A DNA stretch of 64,000 nucleotides from positions 62,001 through 126,000 of the forward strand of contig CBFHND010000006.1 of assembly GCA_965657085.1 (NCBI GenBank). The letters are read 5' to 3'. Below are positions 7,652-16,226 of the stretch, in pieces. How positions within the stretch are numbered: the first letter of the stretch is position 1; every line of letters begins with the position of its first letter. The translations under genes and the position numbers were made by a program. Under the pieces are notes generated by a model. It searched no databases and had not been told where the DNA came from. It was given only the letters and a program-made list of their open reading frames with translations. The stretch is from CBFHND01 sp965657085. GTDB lineage: Bacteria; Pseudomonadota; Alphaproteobacteria; Rhodobacterales; Rhodobacteraceae.

Positions 7652-8253
7652 ACACCGCTGAAGACATCAAGATTGCCAGTGAAGACCGCCTGCGCGCGGA
7701 CCTTTACAACTATCTTGGGCTGATGCTGTCGGGGCCACCGGGCCAGATGCTGTTGGATCAAACGGCAGGGCTTTCGGGGGATGAAAGCGATCTGGGTCAG
7801 GCCATTGGCGGTTTGTCGCGCGTGGCGAACGCGTGTAAGCCGAAGGCTGTGGAAAGCGAATTCAACGCGTTGTTCATCGGTTTGGGCCGGGGCGAATTGC
7901 TGCCTTATGCCAGCTATTATCTGACCGGGTTCCTGAACGAAAAGCCGCTGGCGGTGCTGCGCAACGACATGGCCGCACGCCGTATCAGCCGTGCGCCAAA
8001 CGTTTTCGAACCCGAAGACAACATCGCATCACTGATGGAGATGATGGCGGGCATGATCGTGGGGCGCTTCGGTGTGCCCGCATCGCTCGACGATCAGAAG
8101 AACTTCTTCAACAAGCACATCGCGCCGTGGGCCGGGCATTTCTTTTCCGATCTCGAAGCGGCCAAGAATTCGATCCTCTATGCGTCCGTGGGCGCAGTGG
8201 GGCGCACTTTCATCGACATCGAACGCGAAGCGTTTCGGATGACCGCGGGCTAG
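7648..8253 (+). CDS. TorD/DmsD-family chaperone for formate dehydrogenase
   Basis: The 201-residue all-helical cytoplasmic protein has TorD-family features: an N-terminal DLYNYLGLMLSGPP segment, EFNALFIGLGRGELLPYASYYLTGF in the middle and EPEDNIASLMEMMAGM after it, matching the E-P-D-H-x-A-x2-M-E-x-M pattern (with N for H). Such chaperones bind the twin-arginine signal and the apo catalytic subunit until cofactor is inserted. Here the client is very likely the 959-residue subunit encoded at 8577. It overlaps DUF3306 (ATGA) and is followed by a 52-base gap before the next gene. Confidence 0.9.
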   Translation: MNTAEDIKIASEDRLRADLYNYLGLMLSGPPGQMLLDQTAGLSGDESDLGQAIGGLSRVANACKPKAVESEFNALFIGLGRGELLPYASYYLTGFLNEKPLAVLRNDMAARRISRAPNVFEPEDNIASLMEMMAGMIVGRFGVPASLDDQKNFFNKHIAPWAGHFFSDLEAAKNSILYASVGAVGRTFIDIEREAFRMTAG

Positions 8254-8305
8254 GCCTGCATTCACGGCGGGGACGCCCGTCACAACAAGGGAGGGATTTG
8301 ATCCC

Positions 8306-8497
8306 ATGACCAAGAAGACCGAAGGCGGAACAAGCCGCCGCGATTTTCTGAAACTGGCAGGCACTGCGGCACCCGCTGCTGCGGTGGTCGTTGCCGCCGG
8401 TGGCACCGCCGCCGAGGCGCAGCTAGTCGATCCGACATCGGACAAGATGCAGGACACCGCGCACACCCGCGCCTATCTCGACAGCGCCCGGTTCTGA
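8306..8497 (+). CDS. Small Tat-targeted formate dehydrogenase region protein
   Basis: This 63-residue peptide consists of a twin-arginine signal (SRRDFLKLAG, residues 10-19), an alanine- and valine-rich hydrophobic stretch, an AEA cleavage-like site near 37 and a tail of about 25 residues ending in RF. It fits the family annotated as formate dehydrogenase region Tat target. An AAGGGAGGGATT ribosome site precedes it. After export only a very short mature peptide would remain. That suggests either a small subunit of the enzyme or a decoy for the signal chaperone; neither is proven. Confidence 0.85.
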   Translation: MTKKTEGGTSRRDFLKLAGTAAPAAAVVVAAGGTAAEAQLVDPTSDKMQDTAHTRAYLDSARF

Positions 8498-8576
8498 ACG
8501 GACCCGGACGCATCTAGCCATGTTTCGGCGACTGGTTGCGTGACGCCCGACTGCTGAAACCAAGGGAGGAATTAAT

Positions 8577-11456
8577 ATGCTAAGGAAAAAGACCAACGGG
8601 GTTGCGCGACGCCCCCAGCGGACCGGTATCCTGTCTGACATCGCGGAAAAGTCCGTAGATCGCCGTGCGTTCCTGCGCGGCTCTGGTCTGGCCATTGGTG
8701 GTCTGGCCGCAATTTCGGCCACGGCCGGATCGGTCACCCAAGCGGATGCTGCTGCGGCAGTTACCGGTGCGGTCGAGACCGTGAAATCCGTCTGCACCCA
8801 CTGTTCGGTAGGCTGCACGGTGATTGCCGAAGTGGCCAATGGCGTCTGGACGGGACAGGAGCCCGGCTGGGACAGCCCCTTCAACCTCGGTGCCCATTGC
8901 GCCAAGGGGGCTGCGGTGCGTGAACACGCCCACGGTGAACGCCGCCTGAAGTACCCGATGAAGAAAGAGGGCGGTGAGTGGAAGCGCATCAGCTGGGAGC
9001 AAGCCATCGACGAGATCGGCGACGGCATGATGAAAATCCGAGAGGAAAGCGGACCTGACAGCGTCTACTGGTTGGGATCGGCCAAGCACAACAACGAACA
9101 GGCGTACCTGTTCCGCAAGTTTGCCGCCTACTGGGGCACGAACAACGTGGATCACCAGGCACGCATCTGTCACTCCACCACGGTGGCGGGTGTTGCGAAC
9201 ACCTGGGGCTATGGTGCGATGACCAACAGCTACAACGACATTCACAACTCCAAGGCCATCTTCATCATCGGCGGCAATCCGGCCGAGGCACACCCCGTCT
9301 CGTTGCTGCACGTGCTGAAGGCCAAGGAACAGAACAACGCACCGCTGATTGTGTGTGATCCGCGCTTTACCCGCACGGCCGCCCATGCGGACGAATACGT
9401 GCGGTTCCGGCCCGGCACCGACGTGGCGCTGGTCTGGGGCATTCTGTGGCACATCCTTGAAAACGGGTGGGAGGACAAGGAGTTCATCCGCACCCGCGTC
9501 TGGGGCATGGACCAGATCAAGGAAGAAGTTGCCAAGTGGGACCCCGAAGAAGTCGAGCGTGTCACCGGCACACCGGGCTCGCAGCTCAAGCGGGTTGCTC
9601 GGACCATGGCCAACAACCGCCCCGGCACAGTGATCTGGTGCATGGGTGGCACCCAGCACACCAACGGCAACAACAATACGCGCGCCTACTGCGTGTTGCA
9701 GCTGGCGCTGGGCAACATGGGCATCAGCGGCGGCGGCACCAACATCTTCCGCGGCCACGACAATGTGCAGGGTGCCACGGACCTTGGCGTTCTGTCGCAC
9801 ACGCTGCCCGGCTATTATGGCCTCAAAGATGGGTCCTGGGCCCATTGGGCACGCGTCTGGGGTGAGGATATGGATTGGCTCAAGGCCCAATTCGCCACTG
9901 AAGGTGACAAGAGCCTGATGAACCTCACCGGTATCCCGGTGTCGCGCTGGATTGACGGTGTTCTCGAAGACCCCGCCAACATGGACAACCCGGACAAGGT
10001 CCGCGCCATGGTTCTGTGGGGCCACGCGCCCAACTCCCAGACCCGTCAGAAGGAAATGAAAACCGCGATGGAACAGCTGGATATGCTGGTCGTGGTTGAC
10101 CCATATCCAACGGTGTCTGCGGTTCTGCATGACCGCGAAGACGGCGTTTACTTGCTGCCGGCCTGTACTCAGTTCGAAACACGTGGCTCCGTCACCGCGT
10201 CGAACCGATCCATCCAGTGGCGCGACAAGGTGGTTGATCCGCTCTTCGAATCGCTGCCGGACGAGGTCATTCTGGCCAAGTTCGCAAACAAGTTCGGTTG
10301 GGCCGATCGTTTCTTCCGCAATATCGAGATGGAAGACGACGAAACGCCAAATGTGGAAAGCATCACCCGCGAATTCAACTCGGGCATGTGGACGGTCGGC
10401 TATACCGGCCAAAGCCCGGAGCGGATCAAGCTGCACATGGCCAACCAGCACACGTTCGACCGCACGACACTGCAAGCGATCGGCGGTCCTGCGGATGGTG
10501 ATTACTACGGGATGCCATGGCCCTGCTGGGGCACGCCCGAGATGAACCACCCCGGTACGCCGAACCTCTATGACATGTCCAAACCTGTGTCCGAGGGTGG
10601 CCTGACCTTCCGCGCGCGCTTTGGCGTTGAGCGGGACGGCGACAACCTTTTGGCCGAAGGGGTCTATAGCGTTGGATCGGAGATTCAGGACGGATACCCT
10701 GAATTCACGATGCAGATGCTGATGGACCTTGGCTGGGATACGGACCTCACGGACGAGGAACGCGCGGCCATCGACGCCGTGGCCGGGCCCAAGACCAACT
10801 GGAAAACCGACCTTTCGGGCGGCATTCAGCGGGTCGCGATCAAGCACGAATGCGCACCCTTCGGCAACGCCAAGGCACGCGTGGTTGTCTGGACGTTCCC
10901 CGACCCGGTGCCGCTGCACCGCGAGCCGCTTTATACCAACCGGCGCGATCTGGTGGCGGACTATCCCACGTATGAGGACCGGAAGTTCTATCGCCTTCCG
11001 ACCATGTATGCCTCGATCCAGAAAAACGACTTCAGCAAGGATTATCCGATGATCCTGACCTCGGGGCGTCTTGTGGAATACGAGGGCGGCGGCGACGAGA
11101 CACGGTCGAACCCGTGGCTGGCCGAACTGCAACAGGACATGTTCGTCGAAGTGAACCCGCGCGATGCCAACAACCTTGGTATTCGTGACGGGGCGCAGGT
11201 TTGGGTCGAAGGCCCGGAAGGCGGCAAGGTCAAGGTGATGGCGATGGTAACCAACCGGGTGGGTGAAGGCGTGGCCTTCATGCCGTTCCACTTTGGCGGC
11301 CACCTCGAAGGCGAGGATCTGCGCGGGAAGTATCCTGACGGGGCCGATCCTTATGTTCTGGGCGAAAGCACGAACACCGCGCAGACCTATGGCTATGACT
11401 CAGTGACACAGATGCAAGAGACCAAGGCCACTCTTTGCAAAATCTGGTCGGCATAA
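8577..11456 (+). CDS. fdhA: Formate dehydrogenase catalytic subunit, Mo/W-bisPGD, cysteine form
   Basis: The 959-residue protein oxidises formate to CO2 in the periplasm. Features in order: a Tat signal with the RR pair at 29-30 (DRRAFLRGSG); a [4Fe-4S] site C73-x2-C76-x3-C80 with C108; the metal-ligand motif RICHST with Cys198 (TGT codon) next to His199, where E. coli FdnG has selenocysteine; the bis-MGD binding core (GGNPAEAHP, GHDNVQGATDLG); and the C-terminal molybdopterin-dinucleotide binding domain. A GGGAGGA site precedes the ATG. It is followed 12 bases later by its ferredoxin subunit. The linked tungstate importer suggests tungsten in the active site. Formate hydrogen-lyase and soluble NAD-linked types are unlikely given the Tat signal and the membrane subunit. 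Confidence 0.95.
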   Translation: MLRKKTNGVARRPQRTGILSDIAEKSVDRRAFLRGSGLAIGGLAAISATAGSVTQADAAAAVTGAVETVKSVCTHCSVGCTVIAEVANGVWTGQEPGWDSPFNLGAHCAKGAAVREHAHGERRLKYPMKKEGGEWKRISWEQAIDEIGDGMMKIREESGPDSVYWLGSAKHNNEQAYLFRKFAAYWGTNNVDHQARICHSTTVAGVANTWGYGAMTNSYNDIHNSKAIFIIGGNPAEAHPVSLLHVLKAKEQNNAPLIVCDPRFTRTAAHADEYVRFRPGTDVALVWGILWHILENGWEDKEFIRTRVWGMDQIKEEVAKWDPEEVERVTGTPGSQLKRVARTMANNRPGTVIWCMGGTQHTNGNNNTRAYCVLQLALGNMGISGGGTNIFRGHDNVQGATDLGVLSHTLPGYYGLKDGSWAHWARVWGEDMDWLKAQFATEGDKSLMNLTGIPVSRWIDGVLEDPANMDNPDKVRAMVLWGHAPNSQTRQKEMKTAMEQLDMLVVVDPYPTVSAVLHDREDGVYLLPACTQFETRGSVTASNRSIQWRDKVVDPLFESLPDEVILAKFANKFGWADRFFRNIEMEDDETPNVESITREFNSGMWTVGYTGQSPERIKLHMANQHTFDRTTLQAIGGPADGDYYGMPWPCWGTPEMNHPGTPNLYDMSKPVSEGGLTFRARFGVERDGDNLLAEGVYSVGSEIQDGYPEFTMQMLMDLGWDTDLTDEERAAIDAVAGPKTNWKTDLSGGIQRVAIKHECAPFGNAKARVVVWTFPDPVPLHREPLYTNRRDLVADYPTYEDRKFYRLPTMYASIQKNDFSKDYPMILTSGRLVEYEGGGDETRSNPWLAELQQDMFVEVNPRDANNLGIRDGAQVWVEGPEGGKVKVMAMVTNRVGEGVAFMPFHFGGHLEGEDLRGKYPDGADPYVLGESTNTAQTYGYDSVTQMQETKATLCKIWSA

Positions 11457-11468
11457 GGGAGAGAAAGA

Positions 11469-12062
11469 ATGGCAAGAGCAAAGTTTCTCGTCGACGCCGA
11501 ACGCTGCATCGAATGCAACGCCTGCGTCACTGCCTGCAAGAACGAAAACGAGGTGCCCTGGGGGATCAACCGCCGCAAGGTGGTGACGATCAACGACGGC
11601 AAACCGGGTGAGCGTTCGATCTCGGTGGCGTGCATGCACTGCTCGGATGCGCCGTGCATGGCAGTGTGTCCGGTCGATTGCTTCTATCAGAACGAAGAAG
11701 GTGTCGTGCTGCACTCCAAGGATCTGTGCATCGGCTGCGGTTATTGCTTTTATGCGTGCCCCTTCGGCGCGCCGCAGTATCCGCAGGCTGGCAACTTTGG
11801 CAGCCGGGGCAAGATGGACAAATGTACCTTCTGTGCCGGTGGTCCCGAAGAAACCCATTCAACCGCGGAATTCGCCAAGTACGGGCGCAACCGGATCGCC
11901 GAGGGCAAGCTGCCCATCTGCGCCGAGATGTGTTCAACCAAGGCGTTGCTGGCCGGAGATGGCGACGTGGTGTCGGGCATCTACCGCGAGCGTGTCGTGG
12001 CGCGCGGGTTCGGATCGGGTGCCTGGGGCTGGGGCACGGCCTACGATCAGAAAGGCGGCTAG
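11469..12062 (+). CDS. fdhB: Formate dehydrogenase ferredoxin (beta) subunit, four [4Fe-4S]
   Basis: The 197-residue protein contains four cysteine groups typical of the Fdh3/FdnH family: CIECNACVTAC near 15-25, CMHCSDAPCMAVC near 56-68, CIGCGYCFYAC near 88-98, and a last group combining C-x2-C (CTFC, near 119) with CAEMC. It has no signal peptide and no C-terminal membrane anchor, so it is probably carried across the membrane with the Tat-bearing catalytic subunit. It carries electrons from the active site to the cytochrome b subunit. It lies 12 bases after fdhA and about 80 before fdhC, with a strong hairpin in the second gap. Confidence 0.95.
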   Translation: MARAKFLVDAERCIECNACVTACKNENEVPWGINRRKVVTINDGKPGERSISVACMHCSDAPCMAVCPVDCFYQNEEGVVLHSKDLCIGCGYCFYACPFGAPQYPQAGNFGSRGKMDKCTFCAGGPEETHSTAEFAKYGRNRIAEGKLPICAEMCSTKALLAGDGDVVSGIYRERVVARGFGSGAWGWGTAYDQKGG

Positions 12063-12083
12063 ACCGTCCTTTCGATGAAAACG

Positions 12084-12112
12084 GGGCGGCCCTGACGCGG
12101 GGCCGCCTCTTT
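12084..12112 (+). terminator. Hairpin between fdhB and fdhC (attenuator or RNA-processing stem)
   Basis: GGCGGCCC (12085-12092) pairs with GGGCCGCC (12100-12107) around a 7-base loop and is followed by TCTTT. The stem is strong but the T run is interrupted. In the middle of an operon it is more likely to reduce read-through or protect the upstream mRNA than to end transcription fully. Confidence 0.55.
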
Positions 12113-12143
12113 GCACACTGTTGATGCCCAAGGGAGCATGCCG

Positions 12144-13343
12144 ATGCTGCGCAGTCTTGTTCTTCTTCTCGTCACTCTTGGATTTATTACCGGCGCTGCT
12201 GCACAGGATGCAGGCGAAGCGCCACCGGTTGACCGGTCTGCCACGGGCGGGGCGCAAACGCTCGAGGACATCCTGGCCCGTCAGCGCGGCGAGCAGATCG
12301 ACGACAGTTTCCGACGAGATGACGTTGGCGGGGCTGATGGGGCCGCGATTTCGGGGCAGTTGGGCACATTGGGTGGTTCGTCCGACCCGGAGCTTTGGCG
12401 CGCGCTGCGGTTCAATTCTGCCGACATTACGGCCAGCAACAATGGCCCTGCGGCCACCGTTCTGGTGCAGGATGGCGGCATGGAGTGGCTGCTGTTCCGA
12501 GAAGGGCCGCTTTTGCGATACGGCCTCTACGCATTGGGCGGCACGATCCTTCTGCTTGCGCTTTTCCTGATGGTGCGGGGGCGTATCCGTATCGACGGCG
12601 AAAAGACCGGGCGTACTATCGAGCGGTTCAAGGCCGTGGAACGTTTTGGCCATTGGGTGCTGGCGGGGTCTTTCATCCTGCTTGGGGTGACGGGGCTGAT
12701 CTCACTGGCTGGGCGCACCTACCTCATTCCGCTCTTCGGGCTCGAGGCGTTTTCGACCATCGCCATCGGGTCCAAATGGGTGCACAACAACGTCTCATGG
12801 GCCTTCATGCTGGCTCTGGTGATGATCTTTGTGATGTGGGTCATCCACAATCTGCCGGACCGGACCGACCTGACCTGGATCGCCAAGGGGGGCGGGATCA
12901 TCGGCAAGGGCCACCCGCCGGCCAAGAAATTCAACGCAGGCCAAAAGCTGATCTTTTGGTCGGTGATCCTGCTGGGGGCCTCGATCTCTCTGACCGGTTT
13001 GTCTCTGCTCTTTCCCTTCGAACTGCCGATGTTCGCGGCCACGTTTGAAAAACTCAACGCTGTCGGCCTGCCGCAGGCGCTGGGATATGGTGAGCTGAAC
13101 GCCGTGCTGACCCCTCACGAGGAAATGCAATACGCCCAGATGTGGCACGCAATGGTCAGCTTTGCGCTGATGGTGATCATTCTGGCGCATATCTACATTG
13201 GGTCGGTGGGCATGGAAGGGGCCTTTGACGCCATGGGCGACGGCCATGTCGAGGAACAATGGGCGCGCGAACACCACAGCCTGTGGGTGGATGAGGTGAA
13301 GGCCAAGGCCCCCGACGGGGCCAAGGGCACGCCCGCCGAATAG
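12144..13343 (+). CDS. fdhC: Formate dehydrogenase cytochrome b (gamma) subunit
   Basis: The 399-residue protein starts with a hydrophobic signal (MLRSLVLLLVTLGFITG). A periplasmic region of about 100 residues follows. The four-helix cytochrome b core begins at the haem-ligand segment RFGHWVLAGSFILLGVTGL and later includes the helix with HAMVSFALMVIILAHIYIG. It receives electrons from the ferredoxin subunit and passes them to quinone. I prefer 12144 because the AGGGAG at 12131-12136 is 7 bases before it; 12138 and 12111 are in-frame alternatives with poorer spacing. The stop directly abuts the ATG of the WD40-cytochrome gene. Confidence 0.92.
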   Translation: MLRSLVLLLVTLGFITGAAAQDAGEAPPVDRSATGGAQTLEDILARQRGEQIDDSFRRDDVGGADGAAISGQLGTLGGSSDPELWRALRFNSADITASNNGPAATVLVQDGGMEWLLFREGPLLRYGLYALGGTILLLALFLMVRGRIRIDGEKTGRTIERFKAVERFGHWVLAGSFILLGVTGLISLAGRTYLIPLFGLEAFSTIAIGSKWVHNNVSWAFMLALVMIFVMWVIHNLPDRTDLTWIAKGGGIIGKGHPPAKKFNAGQKLIFWSVILLGASISLTGLSLLFPFELPMFAATFEKLNAVGLPQALGYGELNAVLTPHEEMQYAQMWHAMVSFALMVIILAHIYIGSVGMEGAFDAMGDGHVEEQWAREHHSLWVDEVKAKAPDGAKGTPAE

Positions 13344-14642
13344 ATGCTGCGGCCGCTGGTCATAGCGTTTGGCCTGATTGCGCCCGTCTGCGCTGGCGCG
13401 CAGGAGTTTTTCACCCTCAAGGGCCATGGCGGGCCAATCATGGACATCGCCGTGGCCTCGGGTGGCCAGATCGCGACGGCCAGTTTCGACAACGCGCTGG
13501 GCCTTTGGACCGGCACAACGCCCCAATGGTTGGAAGGCCACCGCGCGGCTGTGAACACCGTGACCTTTCTGGAAGACGGACGCGTGGTTTCGGCGAGCGA
13601 CGATTTTGCGGTGATGATTTGGGACGTACCGGATGGGGCGCAGGCGACATTGGGCACCCACAAGGGCAAGGTGATGGATGTGGCGACAGCCCCCGATGGC
13701 ACCCTGATCGCTTCGGCCAGTTGGGATGGCACGATTGGTCTATGGCCGCTTGATGACAGCGCTCCAAGACTTTTGCAGGGACATGCCCAAGGCGTGAACG
13801 CAGTCGCTTTTGCGCCAGATGGCAAGACGCTCTATTCCGCCTCGACCGATGGCACCATTCGTCTGTGGGACGTGGCGCAGGGCGCAGAAAGGCAACTGTT
13901 GGTCAAACATGGCTTCGGTATCAACGAATTGATCCTGAATGCCGATGAAGGGTGGCTGGCCTATGGGGCCGTGGATGGGGTGACCCGCATCGCGGATATG
14001 GAAACAGGTGAGGCCATTGCCGATTTTACGCTGAACCGGCGACCCATCCTTGCGATGGCCTTTCATGCGGGTTCGGCCAATCTGGCCGTAGGGGATGGCG
14101 AGGGGTTCATCATGGTGATCGACACCGCAACCCGTCAGATCGCGCGCGATTTTCGCGCCACCCGGCGCGGCCCGATCTGGGCGCTGGCCTTTTCGCCCAA
14201 TGGGCAGAACATCCATGCCGCCGGGATTGAGGACATCATGTATTCGTGGCCCCTTGCGACCATGGACGCACATGGGCAGATGTCGGACACAGGACGCAGT
14301 TTTCTGGAAGACCCCGAAACCCTGCCCAATGGCGAACGGCAGTTCAAACGCAAATGCTCTATTTGCCATACGCTGACCCCGTCCAGCCAACGCCGTGCGG
14401 GTCCTTCGCTTTTCGGTGTGTTCGGGCGGCGTGCAGGATCGGTTGCCGATTATGCGTATTCCGATACACTGTCCGGGTCAGAGATCGTCTGGTCCGATGA
14501 CACCATAGACAAGTTGTTCGATCTGGGGCCGGATCACTTTATTCCCGGATCGAAGATGCCTATGCAGCGGATCACGAAGCCGGAAGACCGGCAGGACCTG
14601 ATTGCATTTTTGCGGGCTGCCACGGCCCGGGAGGGGAACTGA
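13344..14642 (+). CDS. Periplasmic WD40-repeat protein fused to a class I cytochrome c
   Basis: The 432-residue protein begins with a Sec signal (about 1-19, ending AGA). Six or seven WD40 blades follow; four are clear, with the GH...D...IW/LW pattern between about 25 and 180 (for example HAQGVNAVAFAPDG). Residues from about 330 form a cytochrome c domain with the haem site CSICH at 338-342, a PSLFGVFGR segment and the axial methionine region GSKMPMQR. The ATG follows the fdhC stop with no gap, so it belongs to the formate dehydrogenase operon. The propeller may dock on the dehydrogenase and the haem accept electrons. This is inference; the fusion itself is directly visible. Confidence 0.88.
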   Translation: MLRPLVIAFGLIAPVCAGAQEFFTLKGHGGPIMDIAVASGGQIATASFDNALGLWTGTTPQWLEGHRAAVNTVTFLEDGRVVSASDDFAVMIWDVPDGAQATLGTHKGKVMDVATAPDGTLIASASWDGTIGLWPLDDSAPRLLQGHAQGVNAVAFAPDGKTLYSASTDGTIRLWDVAQGAERQLLVKHGFGINELILNADEGWLAYGAVDGVTRIADMETGEAIADFTLNRRPILAMAFHAGSANLAVGDGEGFIMVIDTATRQIARDFRATRRGPIWALAFSPNGQNIHAAGIEDIMYSWPLATMDAHGQMSDTGRSFLEDPETLPNGERQFKRKCSICHTLTPSSQRRAGPSLFGVFGRRAGSVADYAYSDTLSGSEIVWSDDTIDKLFDLGPDHFIPGSKMPMQRITKPEDRQDLIAFLRAATAREGN

Positions 14643-14643
14643 G

Positions 14644-14769
14644 ATGAAAGCCATGCTTGCAGCCTTTGCCGCGATTGCCGTGATTGCCGTGGGTTCCAAT
14701 CTGATCCTCCAGAACGCAGGCTTCAGTGCGGAAGAACGTGGCGCGGGTGCCGCGGTGCGTCTGGATTGA
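14644..14769 (+). CDS. 41-residue single-span membrane peptide
   Basis: A short frame of 41 codons starts with ATG right after the stop of the WD40-cytochrome gene (GAACTGAG lies before it). It encodes an alanine- and isoleucine-rich hydrophobic segment (MLAAFAAIAVIAVGSNLIL), then a polar tail ending in AAVRLD. It is the only open frame in the 170-base gap before tupB, and the composition is that of a real membrane helix. It may be a small anchor or assembly factor of the dehydrogenase. It matches no family I can name. Confidence 0.6.
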   Translation: MKAMLAAFAAIAVIAVGSNLILQNAGFSAEERGAGAAVRLD

Positions 14770-14811
14770 TCTGCAAAGATGCGACCTGACGCAAAGGCGC
14801 GATAACGCGCG

Positions 14812-15516
14812 ATGACTGATATCTGGCAAGGACTGCAAGCGGCCTTTTGGCTGATCGTGACCGCCGACGCGGATCTGGTCGAAATCACGATGCGGTCTCT
14901 GCGTGTCAGCCTGACGGCGTTGTTCGTGGCCTGTATGATCGCTCTTCCTTTGGGCACGTGGCTGGCCATCCGTCGGTTCCGGTTTCGGCGTTTGGTGATC
15001 GCGGTCTTGAACGCATTGATGGGGCTGCCCCCGGTCGTGGTGGGTTTGATCGTGTATCTTTTGCTGTCGCGGTCCGGGCCGTTTGGCGTGTTTGGCCTGC
15101 TCTTTACGCCCACGGCCATGATCATCGCGCAGGTCATCATCATCACGCCGTTGATTGCCTCGGTCACTCATCAGGCCATGCGCGAGCTTTGGGCGGAATA
15201 CCATGACCTTCTGGTGTCGCTGAACACCTCGAAAACGCAACGGATCAAGACCCTTCTGTGGGATGGGCGGCGCACGCTGCTGACGGCCGCCTTGGCCGGG
15301 TTCGGACGCGCCATTGGCGAGGTGGGGGCGATCATGATCGTCGGTGGCAACATTGATCACGCCACGCGCGTTCTGACCACGGCCATCGCCCTTGAAACCA
15401 GCAAGGGCGATTTTGCATTGGCGCTCGGACTTGGCTTTGTGCTGATTGCATTGGCGCTGGCGGTCAACATTCTGATCCACATGCTGTCGCGCACCGAACG
15501 GGAGGGGCGCTGGTGA
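14812..15516 (+). CDS. tupB: Tungstate ABC transporter permease TupB
   Basis: The 234-residue integral membrane protein has five or six hydrophobic segments and the binding-protein-dependent permease signature near 155-180 (GFGRAIGEVGAIMIVGGNI), where it contacts the ATPase. The GLPPVVVGLIVYLLLSRSGPFG segment (residues about 69-90) is typical of tungstate/molybdate-type permeases. It overlaps tupC by four bases. The assignment to tungstate rather than molybdate rests mainly on the TupA-type binding protein encoded with it. Confidence 0.9.
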   Translation: MTDIWQGLQAAFWLIVTADADLVEITMRSLRVSLTALFVACMIALPLGTWLAIRRFRFRRLVIAVLNALMGLPPVVVGLIVYLLLSRSGPFGVFGLLFTPTAMIIAQVIIITPLIASVTHQAMRELWAEYHDLLVSLNTSKTQRIKTLLWDGRRTLLTAALAGFGRAIGEVGAIMIVGGNIDHATRVLTTAIALETSKGDFALALGLGFVLIALALAVNILIHMLSRTEREGRW

Positions 15517-16226
15517 GCGCATTGTTCCCTCTTAGACTGGACAAGGTGCAGGTGCGCAGGCGCGGCAAGGTGATCCTTGGGCCGGTGGATTTCACATTGG
15601 GCAGTGGCGGGTTCACAATCGTCCTGGGACCGAACGGGGCGGGCAAGACGACGTTCCTCAAATCCATGCACGGCATCGAACGCGTCAGCGCGGGCCGCGT
15701 GGATTGGGCCTTGCCCGAGCGCGCGGCACACGACCGTCAGGCCTATGTCTTTCAAAGCCCGATCCTGCTGCGCCGGTCGGTGGCGGAGAACCTCGGCTAT
15801 CCGCTGGCGCTGGCCCGCGAACCGCGCGACCGCATCAAAAAGGATGTGTCCGATTGGGCAGGGCGCATTGGGCTCGGCGATGCACTCAACACGCCCGCGC
15901 ATCGTCTGTCGGGGGGTGAAAAGCAAAAGCTGGCCTTGGCGCGGGCACTGATCAGGCGGCCCGACGTACTGTTTCTGGACGAACCGACCGCCAACCTTGA
16001 TGGCAGATCGACGCGCGAGATCGAAACGCTGTTGCGCGGGGCGCATGGCGATGGCACCACCATCGTCATGGCCACGCACGACCTGGGCCAGGCACGGCGC
16101 CTTGCCGATCGCATCCTGTTTCTCTTGCACGGGCAGATTCATGATCAAGGTGCCACAGACGCCTTGCTTGATGGCGCGGGCAGCCCGGAATTTCAGGCCT
16201 TTGTCAGAGGAGATATCATCGAATGA
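15513..16226 (+). CDS. tupC: Tungstate ABC transporter ATPase TupC
   Basis: The 237-residue ATPase has Walker A GPNGAGKTT at 39-47, a Q-loop (YVFQSPILLRRSVAENLGYP), the signature LSGGEKQKLALARAL and Walker B VLFLDEPTANLD. It powers tungstate import with TupB and TupA. It starts within the last codons of tupB and ends within the start of tupA (ATGA), so the three are translated together. It lacks the C-terminal molybdate-sensing domain of ModC, which agrees with the tungstate assignment. Confidence 0.9.
   Translation: MSALFPLRLDKVQVRRRGKVILGPVDFTLGSGGFTIVLGPNGAGKTTFLKSMHGIERVSAGRVDWALPERAAHDRQAYVFQSPILLRRSVAENLGYPLALAREPRDRIKKDVSDWAGRIGLGDALNTPAHRLSGGEKQKLALARALIRRPDVLFLDEPTANLDGRSTREIETLLRGAHGDGTTIVMATHDLGQARRLADRILFLLHGQIHDQGATDALLDGAGSPEFQAFVRGDIIE

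Noticed and set aside
8580..11303. A 907-codon open frame on the minus strand opposite fdhA
   Set aside because: It mirrors the codon structure of fdhA in a GC-rich gene, lacks any family pattern and has no ribosome site. It is a shadow frame.
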